A DNA stretch of 48,685 nt from Dawidia cretensis (GCF_018598175.1 NZ_JAHESE010000025.1:64001-112685); one strand, 5' to 3'; shown: positions 26,244 to 35,879, counted from the stretch's first letter. A program made the numbers and translations. The notes: generated by a model not told the origin, from the letters alone.

Positions 26244-26249
26244 CAGAAA

Positions 26250-27293
26250 ATGTCTGTAAACGATCCGGAAGAAGATGTTGTCGTCACACTGTTGTCTAAT
26301 AAGGACTTCAAGGATTGGGTATTAAACCCTTCCGGAGATAGAGACTTTTATTGGCAAAACTGGATAAAATCCAACCCCGACAAGCTCCCGGCGCTAAACA
26401 AGGCCCGCGAGCTGGTGCTACAGCTCAAATTTAAAGAAGATCACCTCATACCCCAGGAAGTGGACCAGCTGCTGAGCGATATCATCTCCGACAAGGCCTC
26501 CGCCCGCGCTGGCAAAATCGTCAGCTTCCGGCGGCATACCTATACGCGGTGGATAAAAATCGCGGCGTCCTTCCTGTTGATTCTCTCCAGCAGCATATAC
26601 CTGTACCGCTATGTTGCAACCGCATTCAAAACCGAGATAGTCTTCAAAAAAGTGCAAACCCGAAAAGGACAGCGCCTCCGCATCGACCTGCCGGACGGAA
26701 GCGTCGCCTTCCTCAACGCCGGCAGCACATTAACCTTCCCCGAAGCATTTTCCGATACACTGAGAAGCGTCGCGCTAACCGGCGAGGCGTTCTTCGAAGT
26801 CGTTAAAAATCCGGAAAAACCCTTTGTGGTCAAGACTGCAGACATTCAAACGCGGGTGCTTGGTACCTCCTTTAATGTGCGGTCGTTTGAATCCGACAGC
26901 GCCACCGCGGTATCACTGGTTACAGGAAAAGTGCGGGTCGCCCCGGAGCATCCGTCACGCGAAAAACAAGAACACGTGCTCGCCCCCGGCGAACGCCTGG
27001 TATACCGTCAGACGGATCACACCTTTGAGAAAGCAACCTTTGAAATAGCCGATATAACCGGTTGGAAAGACGGTGTGCTGGTATTTAGTGATACCGACTT
27101 TGCGGCCACCATCCAACGCCTGGAGCAATGGTATGGCGTGGAGATCACGGTGCAACATCCGCCTTCAAAGGACTGGCACGTCAACGGGCATTTCGAAAAC
27201 GAACCCCTGTCGGAAGTGCTCGCCAGTATCCAGTTTGTATACGATATCAACTATAACATAAAAGATAGTAACGTAGTCCTAATATGTAACTAA
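26250..27293 (+). CDS. FecR family anti-sigma factor
   Basis: A 347-residue anti-sigma factor. The cytoplasmic N-terminal region (about 1-100) would hold the sigma factor. One membrane span, WIKIAASFLLILSSSIYLY (101-119), leads to a periplasmic FecR domain (GQRLRIDLPDGSVAFLNAGS, VALTGEAFFEVVKNPEKPF) and a C-terminal DUF4974/STN-interacting region (DFAATIQRLEQWYGVEI ... VLASIQFVYDINY). It sits between its cognate sigma factor gene and the STN-bearing SusC. The 147-base gap before it ends in the GATAAATAGT motif. Confidence 0.93.
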   Translation: MSVNDPEEDVVVTLLSNKDFKDWVLNPSGDRDFYWQNWIKSNPDKLPALNKARELVLQLKFKEDHLIPQEVDQLLSDIISDKASARAGKIVSFRRHTYTRWIKIAASFLLILSSSIYLYRYVATAFKTEIVFKKVQTRKGQRLRIDLPDGSVAFLNAGSTLTFPEAFSDTLRSVALTGEAFFEVVKNPEKPFVVKTADIQTRVLGTSFNVRSFESDSATAVSLVTGKVRVAPEHPSREKQEHVLAPGERLVYRQTDHTFEKATFEIADITGWKDGVLVFSDTDFAATIQRLEQWYGVEITVQHPPSKDWHVNGHFENEPLSEVLASIQFVYDINYNIKDSNVVLICN

Positions 27294-27328
27294 CCCATGA
27301 AACAACAGACAAACCAAAGCCCCTAAAA

Positions 27329-27358
27329 AAAAACGGAAGATCAGCACGTGACCTTCCG
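27329..27358 (-). terminator. Small hairpin after fecR with T-run on the minus strand
   Basis: A9 (27327-27335) precedes CGGAAG-a-TCA / TGA-c-CTTCCG, a 6+3 bp stem around 27336-27357. The T-run follows the stem only on the minus strand, so it would stop antisense transcription better than the sense fecR transcript. It could be an mRNA processing or stability element between fecR and susC. Confidence 0.35.
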
Positions 27359-27417
27359 CATTCCTTCGCTCCGGTTACACCAGCCGATCTCGACAATCAC
27401 AGGTATACCGGAACTGC

Positions 27418-27436
27418 GATAAATAGTAACTATTTA
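27418..27436 (+). promoter_or_regulatory. GATAAATAGT motif within a palindrome upstream of susC
   Basis: The 10-mer GATAAATAGT (27418-27427) repeats the fecR-upstream copy. Here it forms part of the palindrome TAAATAGT-A-ACTATTTA (27420-27436), 15 bases before the susC start codon. It is a candidate binding site for the locus regulator or part of the sigma-dependent promoter. Confidence 0.45.
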
Positions 27437-27451
27437 CCCAAACTCAAACTT

Positions 27452-30400
27452 ATGGAAAAAAGCTTACGCAATTTGCTTTTCCGACTGGCCCGTGGCCTTT
27501 TTTTTAGTATCATCCTACAATCGATTCCGATGACGTTGCTCTTCGCCCACGAAGGCGGAGCCCAGGTCAACGAAGTCTCTCAGGATCTGAAAAAGGTCTC
27601 CATTCAGATCGATGTACAAAACGCCTCCCTCGAACAGCTCTTTAAGCTCATCGAGCAAAAAACAGAGTTCAGGTTCTTCTACGACAAAAAGGCACTTGCT
27701 TCCGACAGCAAGTTCACGCTCAACAAAGAGCTCTCGCTGTTTGAGCTGTTATCGTGGATCACCGAGCGCACCAGCCTCCAGTTCAAGCAGGTAAAGAAGA
27801 ACATCAACGTTCGCTCCGTACCTGTGAAGGCCACCGCCATCGTTGGCCCGACGGAGGACGTTACCGTCAGCGGCCGCGTTCTTTCGGCCGACGATGAACA
27901 GGGACTGCCTGGTGTAAACGTAGTGGAAAAAGGCACGTCTAACGGCACCATCACAGACTCCGACGGAAACTATAGCCTTCGTGTGCCTGACGATGCGGTC
28001 CTGGTCTTTTCTTTTGTAGGGTATAGCCAACAAGAGATTGCCGTGGGCGGTAAAACCATCATTAATATATCGCTACAACCCGATATACAAGCGCTGGGCG
28101 AAGTCGTGGTTGTGGGGTATGGTACGGTGTTGCGTAAGGACCTCGTGGGCGCGGTAGACCAGGTTAAGGCCGATGCCATCCAGAACCGTCCCGTGGCCAA
28201 CATCACCCAGGCGCTGCAAGGCCTTTCGCCCGCCCTTGTCATCCAGCAACGAAGCATGAACCCCAATGATAATACGATGAATATCAACATCCGGGGTATA
28301 AACAGTTTCAATAACAACGAACCACTGGTGGTAATCGATGGGATGATCATGGAAGACGTGGGCAGCATGAACCTGCTCAACCCCAATGATGTGGAAAGTA
28401 TCTCCGTGCTGAAAGATGCCGGCGCATCCGCCATTTACGGTTCACGTTCAGCCAACGGCGTGATCTTGATCACGACCAAAAAAGGAAAAATCGATATGCG
28501 GCCCGTCGTGAGCTTCAATGCCTCGGTGGGAACTCAAAATCCGAAAGTTTTACTCAAGCCCGTCAAGGGGTATCAGAATGCGCTGCTACGCAATGACTCC
28601 TACGTCAACGCCGGCCTCGATCCCATCTATACCCCCGAGCAGATCGCCAATTTTGCTAAAGGTGACAGCGAGTGGGGCATGGACGCGATTATGCAAAACG
28701 CCTTGCAGCAGAATTATAACATCGGTGTACAGGGTGGTTCCAAGACCGGCTCGTATAATTTATCCTTTGGTTACTTCGATCAGAAGAGCAATTTCAAAGG
28801 ACCGGACTACGGTCTGAAGCGGTATAATATCCGTGGCAACTTTGTCAACGAAATCGGCAAGGTAAAGGTTACGACCGTCCTCGCCTACAATCGGCAGGCA
28901 GGTTTCTCCGACCGCGGCGGGCTTTTCCTGGCCGACGTTATGCGGGTACCTACGTATAACACCTACAACCTGTATCCCGATGAAAACGGGCATTATTATA
29001 ACAACGATATCACGACCGGTGGTAACATGTTGGCCACACTATACCACGGCGGCAGTACGACCAACGACAACGACCAGTTTCAGGGAATCGTGACCGGCGA
29101 GCTCGATATCTGGAAAGGCCTGAAGGCCCGGGCCGTACTCGGCTATGACCTCAAGTCCGAGCACCGCGTCATCAGAAGGCGGTATTACCCGGTGTATGAC
29201 TTCATCAACCGCAACAATATTGCAAACGCGGGCAGTGCCACAGACTTCCAGATCGAAGATTACAATGCCAAAATGACGACGCTCAACAGCCAATTCCTGT
29301 TGGATTACAGGAGAACGTTCAACGAGCAGCACACCATCACAGGTCTCTTCGGCTACACCAACGAATCGTGGCGGCGCGAACGCAATGAAATAAAAAAGAC
29401 GTTTGTTGACGAATTGTATCAGAACACTGACAATACCATCATCGGGGCCGACAGCTACAACACGCCCAGCGGTACGGCCGAACGGGGCCTCCACTCCTGG
29501 CTGGGACGTCTGAACTACGCCTACGGCGACAAATATTACGCAGAAGTAAGCGGCCGCTACGATGGTTCATCACGCTTCCTGAGCGAACGCCGTTGGGGAT
29601 TCTTCCCGGCGGTCTCCGCCGGCTGGCGTGTCTCCGAAGAACCCTTCTTCGAACCGGCCAAGTCGATCCTTGATGAGTTCCGTCTCCGTTCGACTTACGG
29701 TGTACTCGGCGCTCAAACTGTCGATGATTATGAATTCATGACCACCTACGACATCTATACCAACCAGTATGCATTTGACAAAAAGGGCGTGACTGGTACC
29801 GGCTATACTCTCGGTAACGACCAGCTGACGTGGGAGAAAACCGCCACGTTCAACGTGGGCTTCGACGCGGCCGTATTGAACAACAGTCTGGCATTCTCCG
29901 TCGATTACTTCGACAAACATACCTCCGATATATTAATGGCACCTCCGGTACCGAAAACGCTGGGCGGCGCCCAGGCCCAGAGGAATATAGGTGAGATGCG
30001 AAACCGCGGTTTTGAGCTCAATGTAAGCTATCGCCTCAACCACGGCGACTTCAAGCACGTGATCAGCGCTAACCTCGGCGACTCGTACAACGAAGTTGTG
30101 AAGTTTGGTCCCCAGGCCATTTCTAAAGCTGACGAAGTGGAGCGCATCGTGCGCGAAGGTGTACCGCTGTACAGTTACTATGGTTACAAAACCGCCGGCT
30201 TGTTTCAAAACACCGCCGAGATCGAGAACTCCGCCGTCTGGGTGGGCGCCAACGTGCAACCCGGCGATGTCAAGTATGTCGACCGCAACAAAGACGGTGT
30301 GATCGACGACAACGACCGGTTTATTCTCGGCAACGCCTTTCCCCGGTATACTTTCGGCTTTACCTATAACATGACCTGGAGAGGATTCGACTTCAGCATG

Positions 30401-30859
30401 ATGTGGCAAGGGGTGGGCAAACGCGACATGGCGTTGCGCGGCGAAATGATCGAGCCGTTTCACGGCAGCTACTACTACGTCATGTTCGAGCACCAGCTCG
30501 ACTACTGGCGCCCCGGCAACACCGACGCCGAGTATCCTCGTCTGGTCAACAGCGCGTCACCGTCATACTCCAACAACTACGGCCACGGGTCGGACCGGAA
30601 TATCTACAACGCGGCCTACCTGCGTCTGAAGAATATCCAGATCGGCTATACCGTGCCCCGCGCCATAACGCAAAAAGCGCGCATCAACAAGCTACGCCTG
30701 TATGCTACTGGCCAGAACTTGCTGACGTTCTCCAAAAACAGCTTTATCGATCCGGAATCCTCCGAATTCGGTAGCAGTATGAACGCCGGCGGTGCCAACA
30801 GCGGGCGTAACTACCCGACCTTATTGTATTACGGCGGCGGTATTGAGGTTGAATTTTAA
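27452..30859 (+). CDS. SusC/RagA TonB-dependent transporter with STN signalling domain
   Basis: A 1135-residue SusC homologue of the mannan locus. In order: signal peptide, secretin/TonB N-terminal STN domain (about 55-110, ASLEQLFKLIEQKTEFRFFY), carboxypeptidase-regulatory-like domain (about 135-215, GRVLSADDEQGLPGVNVVEK), TonB-box region EVVVVGYGTV, plug (PLVVIDGMI, VLKDAGASAIYGSRSANGVI) and barrel ending in GGGIEVEF with a terminal Phe. The STN domain is the part that contacts FecR, so this transporter should report substrate to the upstream sigma/FecR pair. SusD starts 10 bases after the stop. Confidence 0.95.
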   Translation: MEKSLRNLLFRLARGLFFSIILQSIPMTLLFAHEGGAQVNEVSQDLKKVSIQIDVQNASLEQLFKLIEQKTEFRFFYDKKALASDSKFTLNKELSLFELLSWITERTSLQFKQVKKNINVRSVPVKATAIVGPTEDVTVSGRVLSADDEQGLPGVNVVEKGTSNGTITDSDGNYSLRVPDDAVLVFSFVGYSQQEIAVGGKTIINISLQPDIQALGEVVVVGYGTVLRKDLVGAVDQVKADAIQNRPVANITQALQGLSPALVIQQRSMNPNDNTMNINIRGINSFNNNEPLVVIDGMIMEDVGSMNLLNPNDVESISVLKDAGASAIYGSRSANGVILITTKKGKIDMRPVVSFNASVGTQNPKVLLKPVKGYQNALLRNDSYVNAGLDPIYTPEQIANFAKGDSEWGMDAIMQNALQQNYNIGVQGGSKTGSYNLSFGYFDQKSNFKGPDYGLKRYNIRGNFVNEIGKVKVTTVLAYNRQAGFSDRGGLFLADVMRVPTYNTYNLYPDENGHYYNNDITTGGNMLATLYHGGSTTNDNDQFQGIVTGELDIWKGLKARAVLGYDLKSEHRVIRRRYYPVYDFINRNNIANAGSATDFQIEDYNAKMTTLNSQFLLDYRRTFNEQHTITGLFGYTNESWRRERNEIKKTFVDELYQNTDNTIIGADSYNTPSGTAERGLHSWLGRLNYAYGDKYYAEVSGRYDGSSRFLSERRWGFFPAVSAGWRVSEEPFFEPAKSILDEFRLRSTYGVLGAQTVDDYEFMTTYDIYTNQYAFDKKGVTGTGYTLGNDQLTWEKTATFNVGFDAAVLNNSLAFSVDYFDKHTSDILMAPPVPKTLGGAQAQRNIGEMRNRGFELNVSYRLNHGDFKHVISANLGDSYNEVVKFGPQAISKADEVERIVREGVPLYSYYGYKTAGLFQNTAEIENSAVWVGANVQPGDVKYVDRNKDGVIDDNDRFILGNAFPRYTFGFTYNMTWRGFDFSMMWQGVGKRDMALRGEMIEPFHGSYYYVMFEHQLDYWRPGNTDAEYPRLVNSASPSYSNNYGHGSDRNIYNAAYLRLKNIQIGYTVPRAITQKARINKLRLYATGQNLLTFSKNSFIDPESSEFGSSMNAGGANSGRNYPTLLYYGGGIEVEF

Positions 30860-30869
30860 CAGCGAACGC

Positions 30870-32507
30870 ATGAGAACCAAAAATATGAAACCGAGCATCA
30901 ATTACCTGTCAGGGTGCCTGACTGCCTGCATCTTGTTGCTGGCCGGATGCGTCGAGCTCGACGTGGTGCCCACGAATAAATTTACCGACGACACCTACTG
31001 GACGTCCGTCGAGAAGGCCTCGTCCCTACTTAACATGGGCTATCGCCAAATGAACGACGCAGGGCGGATTTTCCGCGACGAGCGGCTTAGCGACAACCTG
31101 TATAACAGCTACGGCAACGACGACGTGCGCGTCACCGCCAACGGACAGGCAAACACCTCCACGGCCATGTTCGACAATTACTGGGGCGATCTGTACGGCG
31201 GCCTGAAAACTACGCACACGTTCCTGGCCAATGTCGACCGGGTGGAAGGCATGGACGAAGCCCTCCGGAATCGCATGAAGGCGGAAGCCCGCTTCATTCG
31301 CGCATTCCTGTTCTTCCAGCTCACCAACTGGTATGGTGATGTCCCCTTCTTTACGGAAGACATCACCCTGGAGATCGCCACCACCATCGCGCCGACGCCG
31401 CAGGCTACCATCGTCGACTTTATTCACAGCGAGCTCGAAGAAATCGCCGAGATCCTGCCGACCAGCTATGGCCCTGGCGACCGGGGTAGAATTACCGCCG
31501 GCGCGGCGATGGCTTTTAATGCCCGTGTAGCCCTCAATTTCAACGACTGGGAGCGTGTCAAGACATATACCGACAAGCTCATCAACAGCACGCAATACGG
31601 CACGTACACACTCTTTCAAAATTACGAGGGTATCTTCCACTTCGCCAACCAGTATAATTCAGAGATCATCCTCGATATACAATATGCACCGGAAGTGCGT
31701 ACCTGGAATGAGATTTTCACCTACGTTCCGTTCAGCCTGACCGGTGTGCAGTATATCCAGGCCAGCCCAACGCAAGACCTGGTGGACACCTACCTCATGA
31801 AAGACGGTAGCAAATGGGATGAAAACAAAGACCCCTACGCCGATCGCGATCCGCGCCTGGACATGACCATCTATCGCCACGGCAGCGCTATCCAACAAAG
31901 AGGCAACCCCGGAAGCGTCTTCAATGTCAACGTCGATCCGAATGATGTCGACAACGACACCAACGATAAGATCGGCCGCGAAAACGGTACCCAAACAGGT
32001 TATTTCTACCGCAAGTTTTATGACCCCAACCCGGCCGCATGGACCGGCGGCACGTCGTGGGATTGCAACATCAACTTCGTCGTGCTACGCTTTGCCGATG
32101 TGCTGCTAATGTATGCCGAAGCGATGAACGAGCTGGACCAAATGGATGCCGCCGTGTGGGATAAAACCATCCGGCTCCTGCGCGAACGCGCCGGCTTTGA
32201 CAATACGGCCCTCGCCCTCGATTTTCCTGGCGGCGGCAAAGACGCTCTTCGCCCTATTATTCGCGACGAGCGTCGCGTAGAGCTGGCGTTGGAAGGTACC
32301 CGCGTGTATGACATCCGCCGCTGGCGCATTGCCGAGACCGTCATGAATGCGCCCCGTCGCGGAGCGAAATTCGATCTGAGCACCGGCACGCTGAAGTATT
32401 ACGAATACCGCAACAACACCTTCAACGAAAACCGCGACTACCTGTGGGCCATTCCGCGCCAACAGTGGCTGATCAACAAGAACCTGGGACAAAATGATGG
32501 ATACTAA
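30870..32507 (+). CDS. SusD/RagB family outer-membrane lipoprotein
   Basis: A 545-residue SusD homologue partnered with the preceding SusC. The start at 30870 (MRTKNMKPSINYLS) or 30885 (MKPSINYLS) is preferred to earlier in-frame codons that overlap susC, because it places the lipoprotein signal (CILLLAGCVELDVVPTN) at the N-terminus. Family landmarks are AEARFIRAFLFFQLTNWYGD and IIRDERRVELALEGTRVYDI with a C-terminal YLWAIPRQQWLINKNLGQ. It probably caps SusC and binds mannan oligosaccharides, an inference from the GH76 gene in the same operon. Confidence 0.95.
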   Translation: MRTKNMKPSINYLSGCLTACILLLAGCVELDVVPTNKFTDDTYWTSVEKASSLLNMGYRQMNDAGRIFRDERLSDNLYNSYGNDDVRVTANGQANTSTAMFDNYWGDLYGGLKTTHTFLANVDRVEGMDEALRNRMKAEARFIRAFLFFQLTNWYGDVPFFTEDITLEIATTIAPTPQATIVDFIHSELEEIAEILPTSYGPGDRGRITAGAAMAFNARVALNFNDWERVKTYTDKLINSTQYGTYTLFQNYEGIFHFANQYNSEIILDIQYAPEVRTWNEIFTYVPFSLTGVQYIQASPTQDLVDTYLMKDGSKWDENKDPYADRDPRLDMTIYRHGSAIQQRGNPGSVFNVNVDPNDVDNDTNDKIGRENGTQTGYFYRKFYDPNPAAWTGGTSWDCNINFVVLRFADVLLMYAEAMNELDQMDAAVWDKTIRLLRERAGFDNTALALDFPGGGKDALRPIIRDERRVELALEGTRVYDIRRWRIAETVMNAPRRGAKFDLSTGTLKYYEYRNNTFNENRDYLWAIPRQQWLINKNLGQNDGY

Positions 32508-32523
32508 CATTAACCGAACAAAC

Positions 32524-33678
32524 ATGAATACGCTCTATAAAAACATACTGGCCCCCGCCACGCTATTCGTCCTGATCATGACCGTGCTGATCGGTTGTAA
32601 AGACGATGAAGGTTCCTTCAACGATGTAACCGTCACATCCGTCGAGCAATTTTACGAACCTGCCAACGCCAAGCATATCACATTGCAGTCTGCCGGCAGT
32701 ACTTATTTCGAGTGGGAGAAAGCCACCGCGGCCGACAACAGCATCGTGTATTACGACGTGCTGTTCGATAAAGCCGACGGCGACTTCACCAACCCGGTGT
32801 ATGTTGTCAGCTCCGACAACAAAGGCACGTCGACCGGCGCCACCGTCACGCACAAAACACTCAACAAGATTGCCATGATGGCTGGCATCGAGCTGGCTGA
32901 AGAAGGCGCCTTGAAGTGGACAGTGCGCTCGAGCCGCGGCCTGAATTTCAATCTCGCCAACGAGAATCGCAGCATTTCGGTCATCCGCATCAACAATGTC
33001 GATGATCTCGAAGGTGCAACCCTGTATATCAACGGCGAAGGTTCAGAAGACGGCCAGCAGGTGAAAGCCAGTGGCGCGATCGGCGAATATGATATCTATA
33101 CTAAACTCGAAGCAAACAAACCGTACTACTTTACCTCCAGCAGCCAGCGAACGTTCATGCTCAACCCCGATCAAACATCGTTCAAAGAAACCCTGGACGC
33201 TCCCGAAGGTGCTACCGTAAGTGAAACCGGCGTATACCACATTCACCTGGATTTCGGCGCGGCTGCCGCCACGATCGAAAAAATCGACAAGGCTGAGATC
33301 GTGGTAAGCTGGACACAGCGTCGTAATGCCTTTACGTACAAAGAAAAAGGCGAATGGGAAATAAAAGATTACAACGTCCAGCTGGCCGCTGCACCCTGGG
33401 GCTTTGACGAACGCTACAAGATCGTCTTCACCATGGCCAACGGCAGCGAACAACACTGGGGACAAAAAGGACCGCACTTCGACGACAGACCGTCCATTAA
33501 CAGACCGGGCTATCGCGACATGGCGCCTACCGAAGGCGGCCAATGGGGTGGTTCACAATTCAAATTCCCGAGCGAGCTGGCCGATGGCAATGACCTCGAC
33601 AAGTACACGGTTGACGCGACCATGTCCCTAACGGCCGACAAGAACTATACACACGACTTCACCAACGTACGTCCGTAA
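32524..33678 (+). CDS. SusE/SusF-like glycan-binding lipoprotein
   Basis: A 384-residue surface lipoprotein. The frame opens at 32494 within susD, but the ATG at 32524 gives the proper lipoprotein signal (FVLIMTVLIGCKDDEG). The N-terminal SusE-like Ig domain (TLQSAGSTYFEWEKATAADN) is followed by further beta-sandwich modules, the last containing YFTSSSQRTFMLNPD. SusE/SusF proteins bind glycan at the surface and tune what reaches SusC/D. It lies between susD and the GH76 gene in the usual gene order of these loci. Confidence 0.85.
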   Translation: MNTLYKNILAPATLFVLIMTVLIGCKDDEGSFNDVTVTSVEQFYEPANAKHITLQSAGSTYFEWEKATAADNSIVYYDVLFDKADGDFTNPVYVVSSDNKGTSTGATVTHKTLNKIAMMAGIELAEEGALKWTVRSSRGLNFNLANENRSISVIRINNVDDLEGATLYINGEGSEDGQQVKASGAIGEYDIYTKLEANKPYYFTSSSQRTFMLNPDQTSFKETLDAPEGATVSETGVYHIHLDFGAAAATIEKIDKAEIVVSWTQRRNAFTYKEKGEWEIKDYNVQLAAAPWGFDERYKIVFTMANGSEQHWGQKGPHFDDRPSINRPGYRDMAPTEGGQWGGSQFKFPSELADGNDLDKYTVDATMSLTADKNYTHDFTNVRP

Positions 33679-33712
33679 CAGGCGCCATGTATAACGCTAA
33701 AAGCTATTAAAC

Positions 33713-34903
33713 ATGAAGAAACTATTTTTAGAAACACTTTGCGTGGCACTGCTGCTCGTCTCGTGTGATTCGTACGAAGACGAATATATACCGGTGAACA
33801 AGTTTCCCACGTTTGCCTGGCAACCTGCTGCCGACAGCAGCACCAGCGCGTTTGTGAGCCGCTACTTCAACGCCACGTACCACGTCTTTAACAATACGTA
33901 CGACGGCCAGATTACCTGGAACGACTACTGGCCCGAAGCGCACGGTCTGGATGTCTTGGTCGATTCCTATGCCCGCACCGGCAACGCTGTCTATAAACAA
34001 GCCATCTACGACTTCTACGAAGGTGTGCGCCAAAAGAACTGGTATAGCGACAACTGGAAGAACGAATATTACGATGACATGGGCTGGCACGGGCTGGCGC
34101 ACCTCCGCGCGTTCGAAGCCACGGGCGACGCCCGCTACGAAGAGTCCGCACGTAATCTGTGGCACTGGATCACCGAAGGATGGACCGAATTCGACGGCGG
34201 CGGCATTAAGTGGCGCGACACCGACGACGAGGCCGGAAACTCCAAAGGCATTCCGGCGAACGGCCCCGCGGCCATCATCGCGGCCCGCCGCTACCAGAAG
34301 TATCCCGACGAAGTCATTGACGGCCTGAATAATTTACAATGGGCGCAGCGCATCTACGACTGGATGAAATACAACCGCACCGTACTGGCGACAGGCCGCG
34401 TCTACGAGACCTTCAACGACACCAACGGCGATTACTCCTACGACGTGGGCACCTTCATCGGCGCCGCCCTCGAGCTATACAACATCACCAAGGAACGGGT
34501 ATACCTCAACGACGCCATCAAAGTCGCAAACTACCACATCGCCGCGAACATCAACACCAACAATCGCGTCATGACCGATTTTGGTGAACAGTCCGGCAAC
34601 GGCGGTGGCCACGACGTAAACCTGTTCAAAGGCATCTTCGTGCGCTACTTCACCTTGCTGATCCAGCACCCCGATCTGCCCGAAACAGCCAAGACCCGGT
34701 ACATCTCGTTTCTGCAAAACAACGCCAACTATTTGTGGGCCCATGGCACCGACAAGTCCGCCGGCATAAAATTCAGCTACTCCTGGTGGGAAACCCCAAC
34801 CGGCGACACCAAGTGGGGCGACCTCCGCTCCGCCATCAGCGGCGCCACAACCATGGAAGCCATGGCCTTGCTAGAGAAAGAAGGCTATTTCACAAAAGAA
34901 TAA
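33713..34903 (+). CDS. Glycoside hydrolase family 76, endo-alpha-1,6-mannanase
   Basis: A 396-residue lipoprotein (signal ending LLLVSCDSYEDEY) with a GH76 catalytic domain. The adjacent catalytic aspartates are seen in NEYYDDMGWHGLAHL (Asp121/Asp122). Other family sequences are ITWNDYWPEAHGLDVLVD, GGGIKWRDT, KGIPANGPAAIIAARRY and TYNDTNGD-type FNDTNGDYSYDVGTFIGAALELY. GH76 enzymes cut alpha-1,6-mannan backbones such as those of fungal cell-wall mannan or mycobacterial lipomannan. As the only hydrolase of the locus and probably surface-anchored, it would create oligomers for SusC/D. Confidence 0.93.
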   Translation: MKKLFLETLCVALLLVSCDSYEDEYIPVNKFPTFAWQPAADSSTSAFVSRYFNATYHVFNNTYDGQITWNDYWPEAHGLDVLVDSYARTGNAVYKQAIYDFYEGVRQKNWYSDNWKNEYYDDMGWHGLAHLRAFEATGDARYEESARNLWHWITEGWTEFDGGGIKWRDTDDEAGNSKGIPANGPAAIIAARRYQKYPDEVIDGLNNLQWAQRIYDWMKYNRTVLATGRVYETFNDTNGDYSYDVGTFIGAALELYNITKERVYLNDAIKVANYHIAANINTNNRVMTDFGEQSGNGGGHDVNLFKGIFVRYFTLLIQHPDLPETAKTRYISFLQNNANYLWAHGTDKSAGIKFSYSWWETPTGDTKWGDLRSAISGATTMEAMALLEKEGYFTKE

Positions 34904-34912
34904 TCGCAGTCC

Positions 34913-34963
34913 AAAAACAGAGCGAGTGTGGCGCGAGAGCGAACATACTCACTCTGTTTTTTT
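34913..34963. terminator. Bidirectional terminator between GH76 and CPBP genes
   Basis: A5 followed by ACAGAGCGAGTGTG (34918-34930 region) pairs with CATACTCACTCTGT (34944-34957 region) and runs into T7 (34957-34963). Both strands end in a T-run, so it can serve both convergent genes. The stop codon of the minus-strand CPBP gene (34949-34951) lies inside the stem. The sequence GAGTGTGGCGCGAGAGCGAA is one copy of a 3'-end motif seen three times in the window. Confidence 0.85.
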
Positions 34964-35776
34964 ATTCGTTCGGGCACCCCAGGCAGTAGCCGCCAGCGCA
35001 ACAACAAATACCATCCCCTGCAACACCAGTCCAAGTGTTTCCGCCCCGGCGCGATCCGACGGTGAGGCGGTCGATAAAAACGAAAGCTTCCAGATAGAGT
35101 CATCTCGCTTCATCCCCACCAGCATCTGCCCGACATTCAGCGCAACATGTATTCCCGTCGGCACGGCAATACCCCGCGACAGCACCGCCCCCAGCCCAAA
35201 AACAAAAGACCATACAAAAGGCCCCGAAAAAGCCGCGGCCACAGACCAGCCTCCGGCAACATGGTATAAAGCAAAAACAACGGCCGTAACAATCTGCACG
35301 ACCCACAACCCATAAGTGGTATTGAGCAAACGGAAAGGGTACCCGCGAAACGCCAGCTCTTCCATAAACGCCAGCGGCACCAACATAACGCACCCGAGAA
35401 AGACCGCCTCATAGTTTACCGTTGCCGCCGGCGAGATTTCCAACATTGTGAAACCAATCAGCGTGAACAGTATCGCGGCAAAGACGAGCGCGCCTACGAC
35501 CAACCCCGTGAAAAATCCCGGCAAGGTAGTACGTGACCAAACCAAACCGGCATTGTGAAAGGTCACTTGCTGCCATCGTAAAAATACGGCGGTCGTTCCC
35601 AGCGCGAGCAGCGTGCCCGTAATACCATGCCGCACACCCCACCAGGGCGACGCGATGGGCGGAAAAAAAGAAAATGATCGCGATACGACGACGAATACGC
35701 CGACAAAAACGGCCCAGAATACTAGTGCAGTGACAACGGCACGGTATCGGGAATGAGTATAAAGCTGTTTCCCCAT
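34949..35776 (-). CDS. CPBP family intramembrane metalloprotease
   Basis: A polytopic membrane protein of the CAAX-protease/bacteriocin-processing (CPBP, Abi) family. The frame opens at 35797, but MGKQLYTHSRYRA at 35776 is a good start. The family active-site motifs are present: MEELAFRGYPF (EExxxR), a His in FALYHVAGGWS, and HVALNVGQ (HxxxN). About seven to eight hydrophobic spans are visible. Members cleave membrane substrates in bacteriocin immunity, peptide maturation or signalling. It is divergent from a small XRE-type regulator gene whose product may control it. The last codons lie in the terminator hairpin. Confidence 0.88.
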   Translation of the reverse strand: MGKQLYTHSRYRAVVTALVFWAVFVGVFVVVSRSFSFFPPIASPWWGVRHGITGTLLALGTTAVFLRWQQVTFHNAGLVWSRTTLPGFFTGLVVGALVFAAILFTLIGFTMLEISPAATVNYEAVFLGCVMLVPLAFMEELAFRGYPFRLLNTTYGLWVVQIVTAVVFALYHVAGGWSVAAAFSGPFVWSFVFGLGAVLSRGIAVPTGIHVALNVGQMLVGMKRDDSIWKLSFLSTASPSDRAGAETLGLVLQGMVFVVALAATAWGARTNKKTE

Positions 35777-35879
35777 AGTCTCAAAAGAATAGCCCAAAAC
35801 TATTACCTTTAAACATTCGCCGCCTTACGTCAAATGCGTATGACGTAAGAATGACGCATGTGGCACAATGCAAGGCGCT

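Noticed and set aside
30792-30869. Early start for the second susD overlapping susC
   Set aside because: It would put 26 residues before the lipoprotein signal; starts at 30870 or 30885 fit the signal better.
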